Positions 51,877 through 63,938 of a stretch of DNA of 64,000 bases are shown here, in pieces (positions within the stretch are counted from its first letter, which is position 1; the number at the start of each line of letters is the position of its first letter). Source of the stretch: Ficedula albicollis. Taxonomy: Eukaryota > Chordata > Aves > Passeriformes > Muscicapidae. The position numbers and the translations under genes are program-made. The stretch spans positions 78,996,889 to 79,060,888 of the forward strand of contig NC_021674.1 in assembly GCF_000247815.1 (NCBI RefSeq), given 5' to 3'. The notes beneath the pieces are model-generated. The model was not told the origin of the DNA. It searched no databases and worked only from the letters and a program-made list of their open reading frames with translations.

Positions 51877-53467
51877 ACAATGGTGGATCTTCACTGCCTG
51901 GGCTCATAATTCCCCTTTTGCAGTCCTCTGCCAACTTGGTGTAGTTGACACCTGGAAAAAGAAGGTATTTTGAAAGCTCCACCTGTGCCAGTAGACAGCA
52001 GGATGAGAAAATGCGTCATTACACAAAGTATGGCCCATTACCTTTGTGCTTCTAGGTAGCCTCTGTCCAGGTGAAATCAGGACAGGAATGGGTCCCTAGT
52101 CTGTAGGACTGCAGCTGGTTCCTGGAATTAATTTCTTCCCGTTTGTGGAAGACAGACTTGCATGCTAAGGAAGATACTTGGAAACACAGCATTAATGTCT
52201 TGGGCTCTTTTGTGTGAAGCCAAGTACTCATTTCTGCATTAAAAAAAAAAGGCATTAATATGATTGAGCCCCTGTGCTGGATTGCTTGGGTGGGTCCTGA
52301 GAGCCTTCCAAGGAGTCAGCGAGTTTAAGTGTCAGAGGCTTTCAGGGTTTGAGGGCACTAAAGCAGCAGGTTTTTTCTCACAGCTCTGCAGCAACTGACC
52401 AGCTGGTACAATGAGTTCCCCCTTCCTATGCCCACTACATAATGGTTGCCTTTTCTTATGGATAATATATTTGTCCTTTTAGTTACTGTGATGTTAAAGT
52501 GAGACTTGGAAAGTTCATTGCCTTTACTAGCACTTGGCTACGGTGAGATGATGTCTTAATTAAGATATAAAGAAAGAATGAAACAGCTAAGGTTAGCCAT
52601 AGGATAAAGAAATTCCCAAGAGTTGACATTTATATTCTAATGTGAATGAAAATTGGTCCTCAGTCGTTTCCTGTGTTCCAGATGAGAAAGAGAGGGGGAG
52701 AGGTGCAGCAGTAACTAGCACAACAGATGAGCAGAACAGCAGTAACTGGCATATGATCCAAGCTGGCACTAACTAGTGAAGCTTGAAGGAATTAATTGGT
52801 TATATATGGGCCTTGCATGTGCTGAGTAAGTCGCTGTCCCTGTCTGTCTACAACACTGCTCTGACCTAGCCTCTCATTGACATTTACACTGGCATCCTAA
52901 TGCTAATAAGGGGGTCAAAATGCCACAAAATCCTGACCAGTTTTCCTTTTTCCCCAGGGTGGATTGGCTGTCCTCAGCCAGAGTAGGGGCAATAGAGTCT
53001 GCAGTGGTGGTAGAAGGTGCCAGTTTATTTGTTGTGTGGTGGAAAGCAGGCTTGTGCTGCCGGTGTAAAAATGCAGGGAAAGAGTAATTGTGCTGACAAG
53101 ACAGGATTATGGAGCTCTGTGAGGTTAGCTGTGGCTGGAATAACTCCTGGAGGGAGCAGGGATCCCACTTACATTTTTAATTTGAAATAGTTTGAATGAA
53201 AAATCATAGATAATTAGAACGAAAGCTGTACAAGAAAGCGTACTTGTTGGGGTTTTCTTTCATACCTTAGAAAAGATTGACTGTCTTTCTCAGACACCTC
53301 AGGTAAGGTTTCTCTCACCTCCCAGATACTGGAAGGTGCAGAATCTTTTCTGAGTCTTTAAGTCCACTCCTCCTGGCTGCAGAAGGAGGGAGAAGCCGTG
53401 CAGCATTGCCATCTGAAGGGACCAGGACATTAGGTAGTCCCAGCCCATCATTTCAGGCAGCTCTGGG

Positions 53468-53741
53468 TGAGTCAGATGAATCCCACGCACTGCACAGTTG
53501 CAGGCTCTAGCAAAATGAGTCACCACTCTGTTATGATAAATAGCAGCTGAGAGTCTTGCCCTGTGCAGATGTAAAACACTTTAGCCTCTTGCTGCAGCAA
53601 CACCCCGGTGCAGTTATTCACTGTGTCCGTGCCAAAAGCTTGGTGGGTTGATTGGTTTTTTTTTTCAGTTGACAGCTGATTTCGAAGAGGGAGACAGGCA
53701 ATAAAAATGCTGTGAATGGTGAAGGAAATGAGTCTGACTCA
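53468..53741. promoter_or_regulatory. Cluster of three AP-1/BACH-type sites
   Basis: TGAGTCA at 53468-53474 and 53516-53522, and TGACTCA at 53735-53741. One such 7-mer is expected every 8 kb or so by chance. BACH2 competes with AP-1 at sites of this class in lymphocytes, so the cluster is a candidate intronic element. Motif only. Confidence 0.35.
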
Positions 53742-55002
53742 CTTCCACTTTCCCTTTCACATTTTTAATCCTGTGCAGTGCTGCCTGTGACAGGAGTGGG
53801 ATTATGCTGGGATTACTGATAGCAGTCTCTGATCTGCTGTGTAGATGGTTTTATTTTCAATCCTTTTTTTTTTTTAAATGAATCTGTTTTTTATTTATTT
53901 TCTCATTTCCCTTCAGCAACTTCTACCTGACGTATTTAAATTGCTTCTCTTTCATTCCCATTCCATCTGCAAGCACATCTCCTCCTTGCAAGTAAATATG
54001 CTTTGGAAGGGAGAGGGACGGAGAAATAAATTTAACATTGCTTTCCGTTTTGGTCTTAAGAAAATAAGGAAAAACTGTGAACATGAAAGGGCTGGTTTTG
54101 CAGTGAAACTGTGGTGTCTTTCAGAGGAAAGCACTGGATGTTTTCATTTTCAGACCCTGGTTGATGCTTGAGAGAAAAAAAGGTGACACTGAGTTTATGT
54201 TGACCATCCAAAGGCCCAGGAGGGGAAATCAAACCGGTTTCATGTCATTTACTGGCAGTCTGTAAACAAGGTAGTTCACATCACTGTGCCTAAGGTCAGC
54301 CTTTGTGTGTACAAGCAAGAATCTGGGAGGGTTTGGGCAGCGTTTGGCATTCCTTGCTGCTTTCAATTGACCTGTCAAGTAGTGTGTTATGAAGCTGTGC
54401 CTGGAAACGTGGGGCAGAGGGGCATGAATGAACATTCAGGGCATGAAGCCATCTGGAAGAATGTGGTAGGTGTTTGCACAGAACTTCATGTACCCCAGGC
54501 TTGGCGATGCAATGTTAGAAGGGCACAAGAAAACACCCAAGAACACCCATAAACAAGGTGAAGAGCTGGTTATTGGCAGGTTCAGGTGCCTGGTGAGGGT
54601 CCATGGCTCTCAGTGCCAGAGGCCACCGCTGTGTGTTGGTGTACCTGTGTCCTCAGCAAACTGTTCTGCTTGAACAGCTCGGCTCTCTGAAGAAGGTAAT
54701 TTATAATCCGTGTTGTTACTTCCTTTATTTCCAAATTATTTTTAAGTGCGTCATTTGAAGACAATGCAAGTTTCAAATATCAAAGGAATGTTTTCAACCC
54801 ATGTCTTTCGTTTGGCTGGAGCAACTTACCTTCTTTGATAGCCTGTGTGCAGTATAGTCTCCTCGCTCCAGAGGTTTGATTGTACCAAATAGGTACAGAA
54901 ATATAAATACTTACTGCCATCTTTTGGGCAGTGTGGGTATGACTAAAAGAAAAAAGAAGGGGTCAATCGAATTACTCTGTATCTCCTTCAGTTTTGTCAG
55001 CT

Positions 55003-55176
55003 GATTCTTTCTTGACCACCAAATACAACAGTTGGCCAAGGAACATCAGGTTTTTTGGTAGTTATCAGTCTGAGGCTTTAAGTGAAACAGATTCTTTCTT
55101 GACCACCAAATACAACAGTTGACCAAGGAGCATCAGGTTTTTTGATAGTTATCAGTCCGAGGCTTTAAGTGAAACT
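55003..55176. repeat. Tandem duplication, 2 copies, period 87
   Basis: Copies at 55003-55089 and 55090-55176, abutting, with four or five mismatches, the most diverged of the large pairs. The unit starts GATTCTTTCTTGACCACC. Confidence 0.93.
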
Positions 55177-56055
55177 AGGTTTCTAAGGAGAGGAGAGGTG
55201 CTTACTTTGATTTAAGCAAGCTGATAGATTTTGGGCAAAAAAACTAAAAGGTTTTGAGTGCATCCACCATTCTCCAACTTTTCACACAATGTGTGTTCAT
55301 TGCTTCAGACTGCTGGGAGCTTTGTGTTTTGCTCTGCTTTAATACATAATTGCTGGGATTCTTGAAGTCAGACCCTGACCTTTTCAAGAAATACAATTTC
55401 AGTGCTCCTTAATCTGCAAGAATATTAGAATGTCAACATATATAGGTTTATTTTTAAATGTATATATTTTAGCAGGATAGGATATGTTGCATCTCACTCT
55501 TCTGACCCTTTCTTCTTACACAGCGTACTGCTCAGTTGAAATGCTGATTAGATGACCTTTCCTAATTGCAATGCAGTATTTTTCATCCACTTGAGGTGTC
55601 AGGTTGTATTTTTAACCTCATACTTAATCAAACTTTCAGTCCTGCAGTCCAAGCAGAGACATGTTTCCTGCTGTGGTAATAGCCCCTTCCTTGAAACTAG
55701 TTCAAATTTAATAGCAACAAGGTACTTCACTCTTTCCAAAAGGCCGTGTCTCTTGGTGGACAGAACCTTATTTTAATGCAATGAGATCATTTATTAAGGC
55801 TTTGTAGAAAGATGAAATTTTTGTCTGGGATTATTCATATGTGTTGTTGATTCAAGTACCATTATCATCTTGTCCATAGCATCTGGACCTCCGCAATGTG
55901 TCACAAGGGAAGAACTTGCTCAATGTAAAACTTGGTTTGTTCTTTATTGAGGGGGTGGCAGCAAAGATAATCGTCCTTCCGTTCACTGTTGTTCAGCTTG
56001 CATTGAGCAGGCAAAATATGACTCTTTGCTCTTGTCTTGTGTTTGTTTGTTTTAG

Positions 56056-56262
56056 GTGAAACTTCCTTTTCCTGTTGATCAAATCACAGATCTTCCAAGG
56101 AATGATTTCCAGATGATGATAAAGATGCACAAGCTAACCTCAGAGCAGCTCGAGTTCATCCACGATGTCCGCCGGCGCAGCAAGAACCGGATTGCAGCGC
56201 AGCGCTGCCGCAAGAGGAAACTGGACTGCATTCAGAACCTCGAATGTGAAATCCGCAAGTTG
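56056..56262 (+). CDS. BACH2: BACH2 coding exon 3: CNC region, basic region, zipper start
   Basis: Encodes residues 597-665. The acceptor is TTTGTTTTAG and the first codon GTG ([10 protein letters not shown]). The CNC homology region is [18 protein letters not shown] (617-634), directly followed by the DNA-contacting basic region [17 protein letters not shown] (635-651), with the invariant bZIP pattern N..AA..CR (N640, A643, A644, C647, R648). The zipper begins with [14 protein letters not shown]; leucines 658 and 665 are the first two of a heptad series continued in the next exon (672, 679). This part appears unchanged or nearly so from mammals, as expected for the DNA-binding surface. The exon ends AAGTTG/GTGAGT, phase 0. 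The open frame that continues to 56394 is intronic read-through and would cut the zipper. Confidence 0.97.
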
Positions 56263-57423
56263 GTGAGTTCCCTGCCCTCGCCGCAGCCCAGCCTGCAGGG
56301 CTCCAACAGCAGTTCCCGTCCAGCCTTCAGTGGTTCAGTTTGTGTATTCCTTAGCAGAATGCCCAGTAGACAGTGCCACCACATTTTAATGTAAGGGAGT
56401 GAGGTGACTGGAGCGAGGCCAAGAGGCTGCTCAGAAAATTCCTCTCACTTTCAGTCATGGTGCACCTCAGGTGGGGTTTGTTGTGCTTCATTTGCTTTGC
56501 TCTCTGCTCAAGCTGTAGGAAACAGTGTGAAAGAGGCAGGGAAGCAGCTGAGTTACCATCACCTCACAAATGGCAGAAAGCTGCGTGACTTTGGGTTGCT
56601 CACTTGCTGCCTGTGCCTGTCTGCTTCCCGTCTGTAACAGGGAGGTGGCACTGACCTCACAAGCTGGCTGGGAGGCTTCAATCACCAAGGCTTGTGAAGC
56701 CTTCAGATGCTGTGCTGCTGAAGCCCTGGGGGAAAAAAAAACAAAATCAAAACATTGTTCAAAGTAGTGCTCCACTGATGCAAAACAAACAACACAACAA
56801 AGATAAACAAAATAGTGAGCAACTGCTTCCTGCACTGAGTGTAATGCACAGTGTGTACAGGGTGAGTCAGAGGTTCTGCACAGTGAAAGAGTGGATGGAT
56901 CCTCAACAGACTGTCAGAAGAAGCAGGTCCAGTCTTAGCTGCGCATGCCTGTCCCTCTGAACTGAGCTGGTGATGGGGAGGAGTTCCTGTTTCTCACTCT
57001 CTAGAGCCTCAGGAGCAGCACTCAGAGGGCTGGACTAGCAGCAGGGAGTGATTCAGCCTTATACCTGTAGCCTTTCACTTGAAAATTAGTTGAGTTAATT
57101 GATTTAATGCAATCCTGTGACATTGCTGTTATTGTCTGATATAGTAAAATGTAGACAGACAAAATAAAGATTCCAAGTCCTCTCCTCAGCACAAACACGC
57201 ATCTCAGGGGAATGAATGAAAGGCATATGAGTGACCTTGTGGGCTTGATCCCTGCTCAGTTTGAGGAATGAAAAACCATTTGAGGTGCAGGATTCTTCCC
57301 AAAAAAAGTTGATGTTTCTGTGTAGCAAAGGGGACTTGAATATGTGGCAATATGCAATGAGTGAGTCAAGTAGGGAAGGCCTCCCATTGGACCTGTTTGC
57401 AAACAGTGAGGGGCTGGTGAAGT

Positions 57424-58125
57424 GATGGCTGGATGCCTTCTTGGGCACAGTATCCACAAAATGATGGAGTTTTTGGCGATTGGAGGATCAGCAGAGCTGC
57501 CACCTTGGACTTTCAGAATGCAGACTTTGGCCTGTTTAGGAGACTGGTTGGGAAAAATCCCTTGTGAGGCAGTACTGAAGGGCAGAGGAGTCCAGGAAAG
57601 CTGGACATTATTCAAGAAGTAAATCTTGCAGGCACAAGAGCAGGCTGATCCCATGTGCCAAAATGTGAGACACTGGAGAAGACCAGCCTGGCTGAACAGA
57701 GTTTTGGCTGGAACTCAAGGGAAAAATGAGTTTATTATCTTTGGAAGAAGGGGCAGCAACTCAGGAGGACTACAAGGATATCATGAAGTTACACAAGGAG
57801 AAAATTAGAAGAGTAAAATCTCACTAGAACTTAACCTGGCTACTGCTGTAAATGACAATAAAAAATGTTTTAGAAACAGGCAAGCAACAAAAGGAAGGCC
57901 AAGAAGAATCTCCATACTTTATTGAATGCAGGAAAAACATAGAAACAAAGAAGGAGGAAAAGGCTGAGGTACTTAATGCCTTCTTTGCCTCAGTCTTAGT
58001 CAATAGTAACACCAGTTGTTCTCCGAGTACCCAGCCCCTTGAGCTGGAAGACAGGGACCTAACACCAGTTGTTCTCCGAGTACCCAGCCCCATGAGCTGG
58101 AAGACAGGGAAAAGGATAAACTGGA
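57424..58125 (+). mobile_element. CR1 LINE fragment, ORF2 (endonuclease end to RT start)
   Basis: About 700 bp that follow CR1 ORF2 text closely: CTGGATGCCTTCTTGGGCAC, GACTTTGGCCTGTTTAGGAG then ACTGGTTGG, GTCCAGGAAAGCTGGACATT, GGCTGAACAGAG, TTTGGAAGAAGGGGCAGCAA, CAGGAGGACTACAAGGATAT, GGCTGAGGTACTTAATGCCT then TCTTTGCCTCAGTC, and AGCTGGAAGACAGGGA. The encoded family text (FRRLVGKIPCEAVLKG-like) is broken by stops and indels. It lies in the same orientation as BACH2, truncated at both ends, so it is a dead copy, but younger than the other LINE remnants judged by similarity. Confidence 0.93.
58008..58110. repeat. Tandem duplication inside CR1, period 53
   Basis: Copies at 58008-58057 and 58061-58110, one mismatch (CCCCTTGAGC/CCCCATGAGC). 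The normal CR1 has this text (AACACCAGTTGTTCTCCGAG onward) only once, so the duplication came after insertion of the element, or is an assembly error. Confidence 0.95.
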
Positions 58126-59471
58126 AATCCATTTGTTGTCTTCTGTCCTCTCTATGATCAGCAGTTTCCAGTCTTATGAATTACAGAGTGGTGCTGTGGT
58201 TTAAGGGTTTTTCATTTGGCTGAGTGTTTTTTTATGAAAGACCCCTTTTCCCCCTGTAGTTACTTACTTCAAGTCTCCCATCTTCTTGACACAGATGGTT
58301 TCACAGCAGACAGTGAGTGAAATGCTTGTATCCTCAGAGTTTGATAGGTAATTTTTTTTTTGCCTGCTTTCACTCATTCATCTACCCACTCACATTCCCT
58401 TTTTTCCCTGCAAACTCGCAGCATATTCTCCTCCATAATTCATCATCTCAAGATGTACTTGAGCATCTGTTTATTTTTTTATTATTTTTATGCTTTCTTG
58501 ATAGATTTATCAATATTTTAGCAGTTAGTTCTTTTCATGTGCACTGCTCTCTTTCACATACACACAGCTGTATGCTTCCAGTGTGAGCTCTGGACCCAGG
58601 GCAGTACTATCAGCTGTCAACAACCACCCATAGTTGGATTATCTGAGTTGTGGAGCTTTCACACCTCAGATGCTGAGACATCTTGGGTTTAGCAGTGTTA
58701 CTAGGTGAGATACGTGGCTGCGCTGCTTTTGGGGCCAGCTCAGCTCTGGAAATAGTTCTGGTACTCTACAGAATCTCATCTACTCTCTCGAGCTGTATGC
58801 CCACCTGTCTGAGACAGAAGGAGATGCAGGACCATCCCAGTCAGTCTACACTGTGTCAACACCCTTTTTTAGAGGCAAAACCCTAGGCTGGATTCATAAA
58901 AATATCTGTATTAGATCAAGCCCAAGCCATTAAGCACCAGAACATAAGAAAACGAGCCATGGTGCAGGCCACAGAGCACACTTAGATCCTCTCTTCTGAA
59001 TAAACTCACCACTCTCAGTGGTAACAGAGCTCCAGGAGGTGCACCCAGCCTAAGCAGCCAACCTGACAGTTCAAGGGTGAACCAAACATCAGCAGCCTAC
59101 CCTCACCTCGGGAATTAACCCATTTTCTTTCTGATTAGATGGGGAATGGCATGTCTCCCTCAAAATGTTTTGTTCAGTGTTCTTTTGTACCATCTGTCAG
59201 GCAGCCTTAGTTTATAAAGGGAGCAGTTCTGTGGGAATAACTTGAGATTCTATCCTCTTCCAGTTCAAATGTTTTTCTCCAGATGTTTCCCAAACTGCTG
59301 TCCACACAGGCCGTGGTGGTCAAACACTTGATGTCTTTCTGACTTTTCCTCTGGCCATATGAAAGCATGTGTGACATGCTAGTGTTCTTGGGTGCTGCTG
59401 CATGCAGTGCCAAAAGTGAGCAGGCATTGGATGTCCCTTCCTCAGCCTAAGGCACCTTCTTTGTTTTTCAG

Positions 59472-59951
59472 GTGTGTGAGAAAGAGAAATTGCTCTCAGA
59501 AAGGAACCAGCTGAAAGCAAGCATGGGAGAGTTGTTAGACAACTTCTCGTGTCTTTCGCAAGAAGTGTGTAGAGACATGCAGAGCCCAGAACAGATCCAA
59601 GCTCTCCACCGATACTGCCCCGTTCTCAGACCCATGGATCTGCAGCCGGTCACCACCATCAGCCCCGCCCCAGCTGGAGTGGAGCAGAGCCTGGTGACCT
59701 CCCAGTGCGTCGGGGAGAGCATGCAGTGCTGCTCAGAGCAAGGCTCAGTGCAGCTGGGAGCGTCCTGGCTGCCCAACAACATCTCGGAGAATTGTTCGGC
59801 GGGCGCGGGATTGGATGGAGCTGACGCAGGTACTTACCCCGAGAGAGAGCTTCCACCAGAGCAGAGCAGCCAAACGGTCACGGTAGACTTCTGTCAGGAA
59901 ATGACTGATAAATGTACAACAGATGAACAACCTAGGAAAGATTACACCTAG
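59472..59951 (+). CDS. BACH2: BACH2 coding exon 4: zipper end, C-terminus, stop
   Basis: Encodes residues 666-824 and the TAG stop (59949-59951). It starts VCEKEKLLSERNQLKASMGE after the acceptor TTTTTCAG, giving zipper leucines 672 and 679. A sixth Cys-Pro motif (RYCPVLRP, C714) lies just after the zipper, in the DNFSCLSQEVCRDMQSPEQI segment shared with human. Residues 730-795 are variable and Ser/Pro/Gly-rich, differing much from human. The last residues (SQTVTVDFCQEMTDKCTTDE then QPRKDYT) match human and form the conserved tail that in BACH2 has been linked to CRM1-dependent export and cytoplasmic retention. The presence of an intact tail argues for a functional allele. Confidence 0.97.
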   Translation: MCEKEKLLSERNQLKASMGELLDNFSCLSQEVCRDMQSPEQIQALHRYCPVLRPMDLQPVTTISPAPAGVEQSLVTSQCVGESMQCCSEQGSVQLGASWLPNNISENCSAGAGLDGADAGTYPERELPPEQSSQTVTVDFCQEMTDKCTTDEQPRKDYT

Positions 59952-60343
59952 TGACTCGTAACCTTAACGTTACACCTGGTCAGGTGTTCTTCAGTCAGCC
60001 AGTGGCAGTGTTCATTTGTTGTCTAGAAGAACGTATTTGGTGCACACTACAGTGGTCTTAGCAGCAATACTGTTTTTAAGTATTCCCTCCTCTCTACAAG
60101 CAGGAGTTCTCTTCACAATGGTGCTATCCCTTGCTCAGGCAGGGAACGAAGCAGTGGCAACACTGTCTGTTTTTGTATGTTGATTTCAATCTTAACAGGG
60201 ATGGACATAACACCTCTGAGGACCCAACCGCAGCTTTTTTCTCAGTGGCCCATGTCACAAAACCCTAACTCAGGAATTTCCTCTGAATGTTCAATTTTTC
60301 ATTGAAGACAGCTTCTTTACACATCAAAGTTTTATAGCTAAAC

Positions 60344-60351
60344 TGTACATA
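60344..60351 (+). promoter_or_regulatory. Pumilio response element (TGTACATA)
   Basis: Matches UGUANAUA exactly, at the edge of an AU-rich block about 390 nt after the stop codon. Pumilio proteins reduce mRNA stability or translation through such sites. Motif only. Confidence 0.4.
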
Positions 60352-60710
60352 TTATATATAATATATATAAAATATATATATCCATATGCAAGAATCCCTG
60401 CATGCCTCAATTTTTCTCATCCTACAAACTGGAAGCTTTCATTTCTATTGTACAAACAAGTTCCAACATTCCTTTTTGTCTTTGATGCTAGAACTAGTTT
60501 GGTAACTTGTTACACGATAATTTTTTCCTCAGTTCGCAGTTCAGCAATAGCATTCAATTTGTACTTATTTATAAAACTTTAATGTCGGAAACTTATTTGA
60601 GATTTTATTATAGACAATTTTTTTGGCACAGCCATTCTGTGCCTCTTGGGCAATGTGGAGTTATTTTATTTTCTTGCAGATACTGTACAGTAATGGTCAA
60701 CTTTGCCACT

Positions 60711-60718
60711 TGCACTGA
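60711..60718 (+). promoter_or_regulatory. miR-148/152 8-mer target site (TGCACTGA)
   Basis: Perfect complement of miR-148a/b and miR-152 positions 2-8 followed by A. BACH2 is a reported target of miR-148a in mammalian plasma-cell differentiation, so this site fits established biology. Occupancy in birds is inferred. Confidence 0.55.
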
Positions 60719-62348
60719 GTTTCTGGTCAAACCTCTTTTCATAAATGAAGTCATGACTTCAGAATAACTTGAGTATATGGTTTTCTTTGCTTTATGGCTT
60801 AAAGGAACTAGAAAATTTTTATCTAATAGACAAACACTCAGGAGCTCATTATGTAGTAAAAACGGTCTTGCCAAATACTGAATTCACTATACAATTTGTA
60901 AAGAGAATCTGCTTGAATTATTTTTATATTTAGACTTCTTTCTGTTTCACAAACCAAGTTTAAGTGCTGTTAATGATGCTTTTGGAGTCTTATAGGGGAA
61001 AGTATATTTCACTCTTTAGAGAAAAGTGTATTTGACAACTGGATCAATTCATCAAATGTTCCACGAAGTAAAGCAAACAGAGATCACGTCAATATACTTG
61101 GGGGCTTTTTCTCCAGCCCCACTCTGCATACTTTACTCATGGAAGCAACTGCTGCTCCGGCTAGTCCCCAGAGCCTGACCTCAGCTGTCCTCAGACGTTA
61201 CCTGTTCTCCCCGCCAGACTCAAGTTGCAGAGGTGGGTCTGGTGAGGTCAGTGACTCTGCCTAGGTAGGCAGGGTTGCAGGATCACACCCCTAGTTGTTG
61301 ACTTTGGCTTCCTTACGGAAGTCCAGCTAGCACTGTATCCTCTAAGAGCAAAACATACGTTTGCCAACACCCGATTTGGTCACTTACCCATCAAATTGTT
61401 GCTTTCCAGGTTCCTCTCATCCTGCAGCATTGCCCTCAGCACAAACTGCAGCTAAAAGAGCGCTGTCTCAAAGGAGACTACTCAGTGAATTGGCTTAGTT
61501 GTAACTGTATTGGACTTGTATCTTAATGTTGACTCATGTTATGACTGTGTGAGACAGCAGCTTTCCAAGCATAACATCTGTATGTACAGTGTAGACAGAA
61601 GAAAAACCTCCTAATGCTTTTTTGATAATTATTACTATTCTAAGTGTACTGAGTTTTTATTTTGTGGTTCTTTGCCCTACGTGTGCCAGGTTGTGTGGCT
61701 TTATCGACGACAACTGTCATGTGCTTTATTGGCTGATATTGTTTGTTCTCGCTGAAAAAAATGACCAGCTGTTCACACCTGTTTAAAAAAAAAAAAGTGT
61801 GGGGAAGCAGCTTCTCAGAAGCACTAAGTGATAATGTGGTCTTCTGTGCTAACGTTTACACTAGAGGTGTGCGCTGGTGGTTTTTTGAGGCACTCAAGTA
61901 GATCAGCATCTTGAACCCTGGAGGAGGAATCAGCTCCCTCTCTCCACTTTCTTCCATCTTCAGACTGTGCTCATGGACTGTCGCCCACTTGCCACAAAGT
62001 CTTGCTTTTATCCTCCTCGTGCAAACTATTGTAATTGTAGCCAAGCTACTGAGGAGGAAATGCATATAGCATGTGCCATGTTTGTTGAAAATACGTTTTT
62101 TTCCCCGCATGTACAAAGAAAAACTAGTATATAATGTAGGAGAATATTTATGTTTAAGTATTAATCATTACTGTACAAAATCCTTACGTTTATATGTTCA
62201 AAAGTATACAAATGCCATAAACTCCTAGTTCACACGGTTGAAGAAGGGGGAGGAGTTGTCCTTTCTTTTTAAAAGAGCTTAACCTAGAAATATTTGAACC
62301 CCCTCCCAACCATCCTTTGCAGGTAACTTCACTGAGAAGCTCTTTGGT

Positions 62349-62366
62349 GGGGGGGAGTGGGGTGGG
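62349..62366 (+). other. G-quadruplex-capable run in 3' UTR
   Basis: Seven G, AGT, four G, T, three G: enough for four GGG tracts with loops of 1-3 bases in the mRNA sense. Folding is not shown. Confidence 0.5.
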
Positions 62367-62502
62367 ATTTGATTTTCCTTTTAATTTGTTGACGTTGCAA
62401 AGCAGTTCTGTGCTTCGCAGAGAAGTTTTGTTTCTATGAGACCATGGTGAAAGCTAGAATTTAAAACTAAATGTGAATCACATTATAGAGTCATAGCTAC
62501 TT

Positions 62503-63444
<942 letters not shown>

Positions 63445-63920
63445 AGGGAAGGGTCAACTGACACAGTATTTTAAAGATGTTTTTCTGTTGCCTTTTTTAT
63501 TTTTAAGTGACCTCCTATATATATGAATAGATAGAATGTTTTATGAGTATAAAACCAAGTTTTAACTTGCTTCCTGACATGAAGATTTACTCTACTAACA
63601 ACTCATGTGCAACTGGTACTCTTGACCTCATTCCAACGGTTTGAAAAACCCACCCACACAACCCATTGCGCTGCAGCTCTTAGGTTTGACCTGGCCTCAT
63701 ACTGGTGCTGGGTCTCTTGATTTCCTCTACCTTGGGAACTGATATGTAAAACCACTGCTCAAAAAAGTGTCTCTTCCTCAGCCTTTCTCTCGTCTCTTTC
63801 TTTCCCTCCCCTGCAAGCTTTTCTGGATGTTTGATTTCATTCTTTCCCATTAGAAGTGGCTGATTTTGTGTCATTGCTTCCTATATTTACATGTATCATG
63901 GTTTTTCAGTGGGGTTTTTT

Positions 63921-63938
63921 TGGTGGTGGTGGTGGTGG
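63921..63938 (+). repeat. (TGG)6 trinucleotide repeat
   Basis: Six TGG units in a T- and G-rich stretch of the 3' UTR, near the window end. Confidence 0.9.

Larger units (their letters stand above)
46644..56055 (+). other. BACH2: BACH2 intron between linker and bZIP exons (9.4 kb)
   Basis: GT-AG intron (GTAGGG ... TTTGTTTTAG), phase 0. No coding sequence or RNA gene found. It holds five of the tandem duplications (47261, 48857, 51654, 51777, 55003) and a cluster of TGASTCA sites (53468-53741), with a further TGACTCA at 50449-50455. The stretches 47400-48800, 49000-50400 and 51900-53400 show nothing I can name; 55420-56000 is AT-rich and repeat-free. Confidence 0.9.
56263..59471 (+). other. 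BACH2: BACH2 intron within the leucine zipper (3.2 kb)
   Basis: GT-AG intron (GTGAGT ... TTGTTTTTCAG), phase 0, dividing the zipper between its second and third heptad leucines. It contains the longest CR1 fragment of the window (57424-58125), two TGAGTCA sites (56863-56869, 57362-57368) and a 53-bp tandem pair inside the CR1. 56400-57400 and 58150-59450 are unique sequence in which I recognise nothing. Confidence 0.92.

Noticed and set aside
56263..56394. Extension of exon 3 to a stop at 56394 as an alternative C-terminus
   Set aside because: A good GTGAGT donor lies at 56263. The extra residues have low complexity and would break the zipper. Intron retention is possible but unsupported.
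57852..58157. 101-codon open frame (starts TIKNVLETGKQQKEGQ) as a small gene
   Set aside because: It is part of the CR1 ORF2 fragment (TIKNVL, KAEVLNAFFASV), disrupted on both sides.
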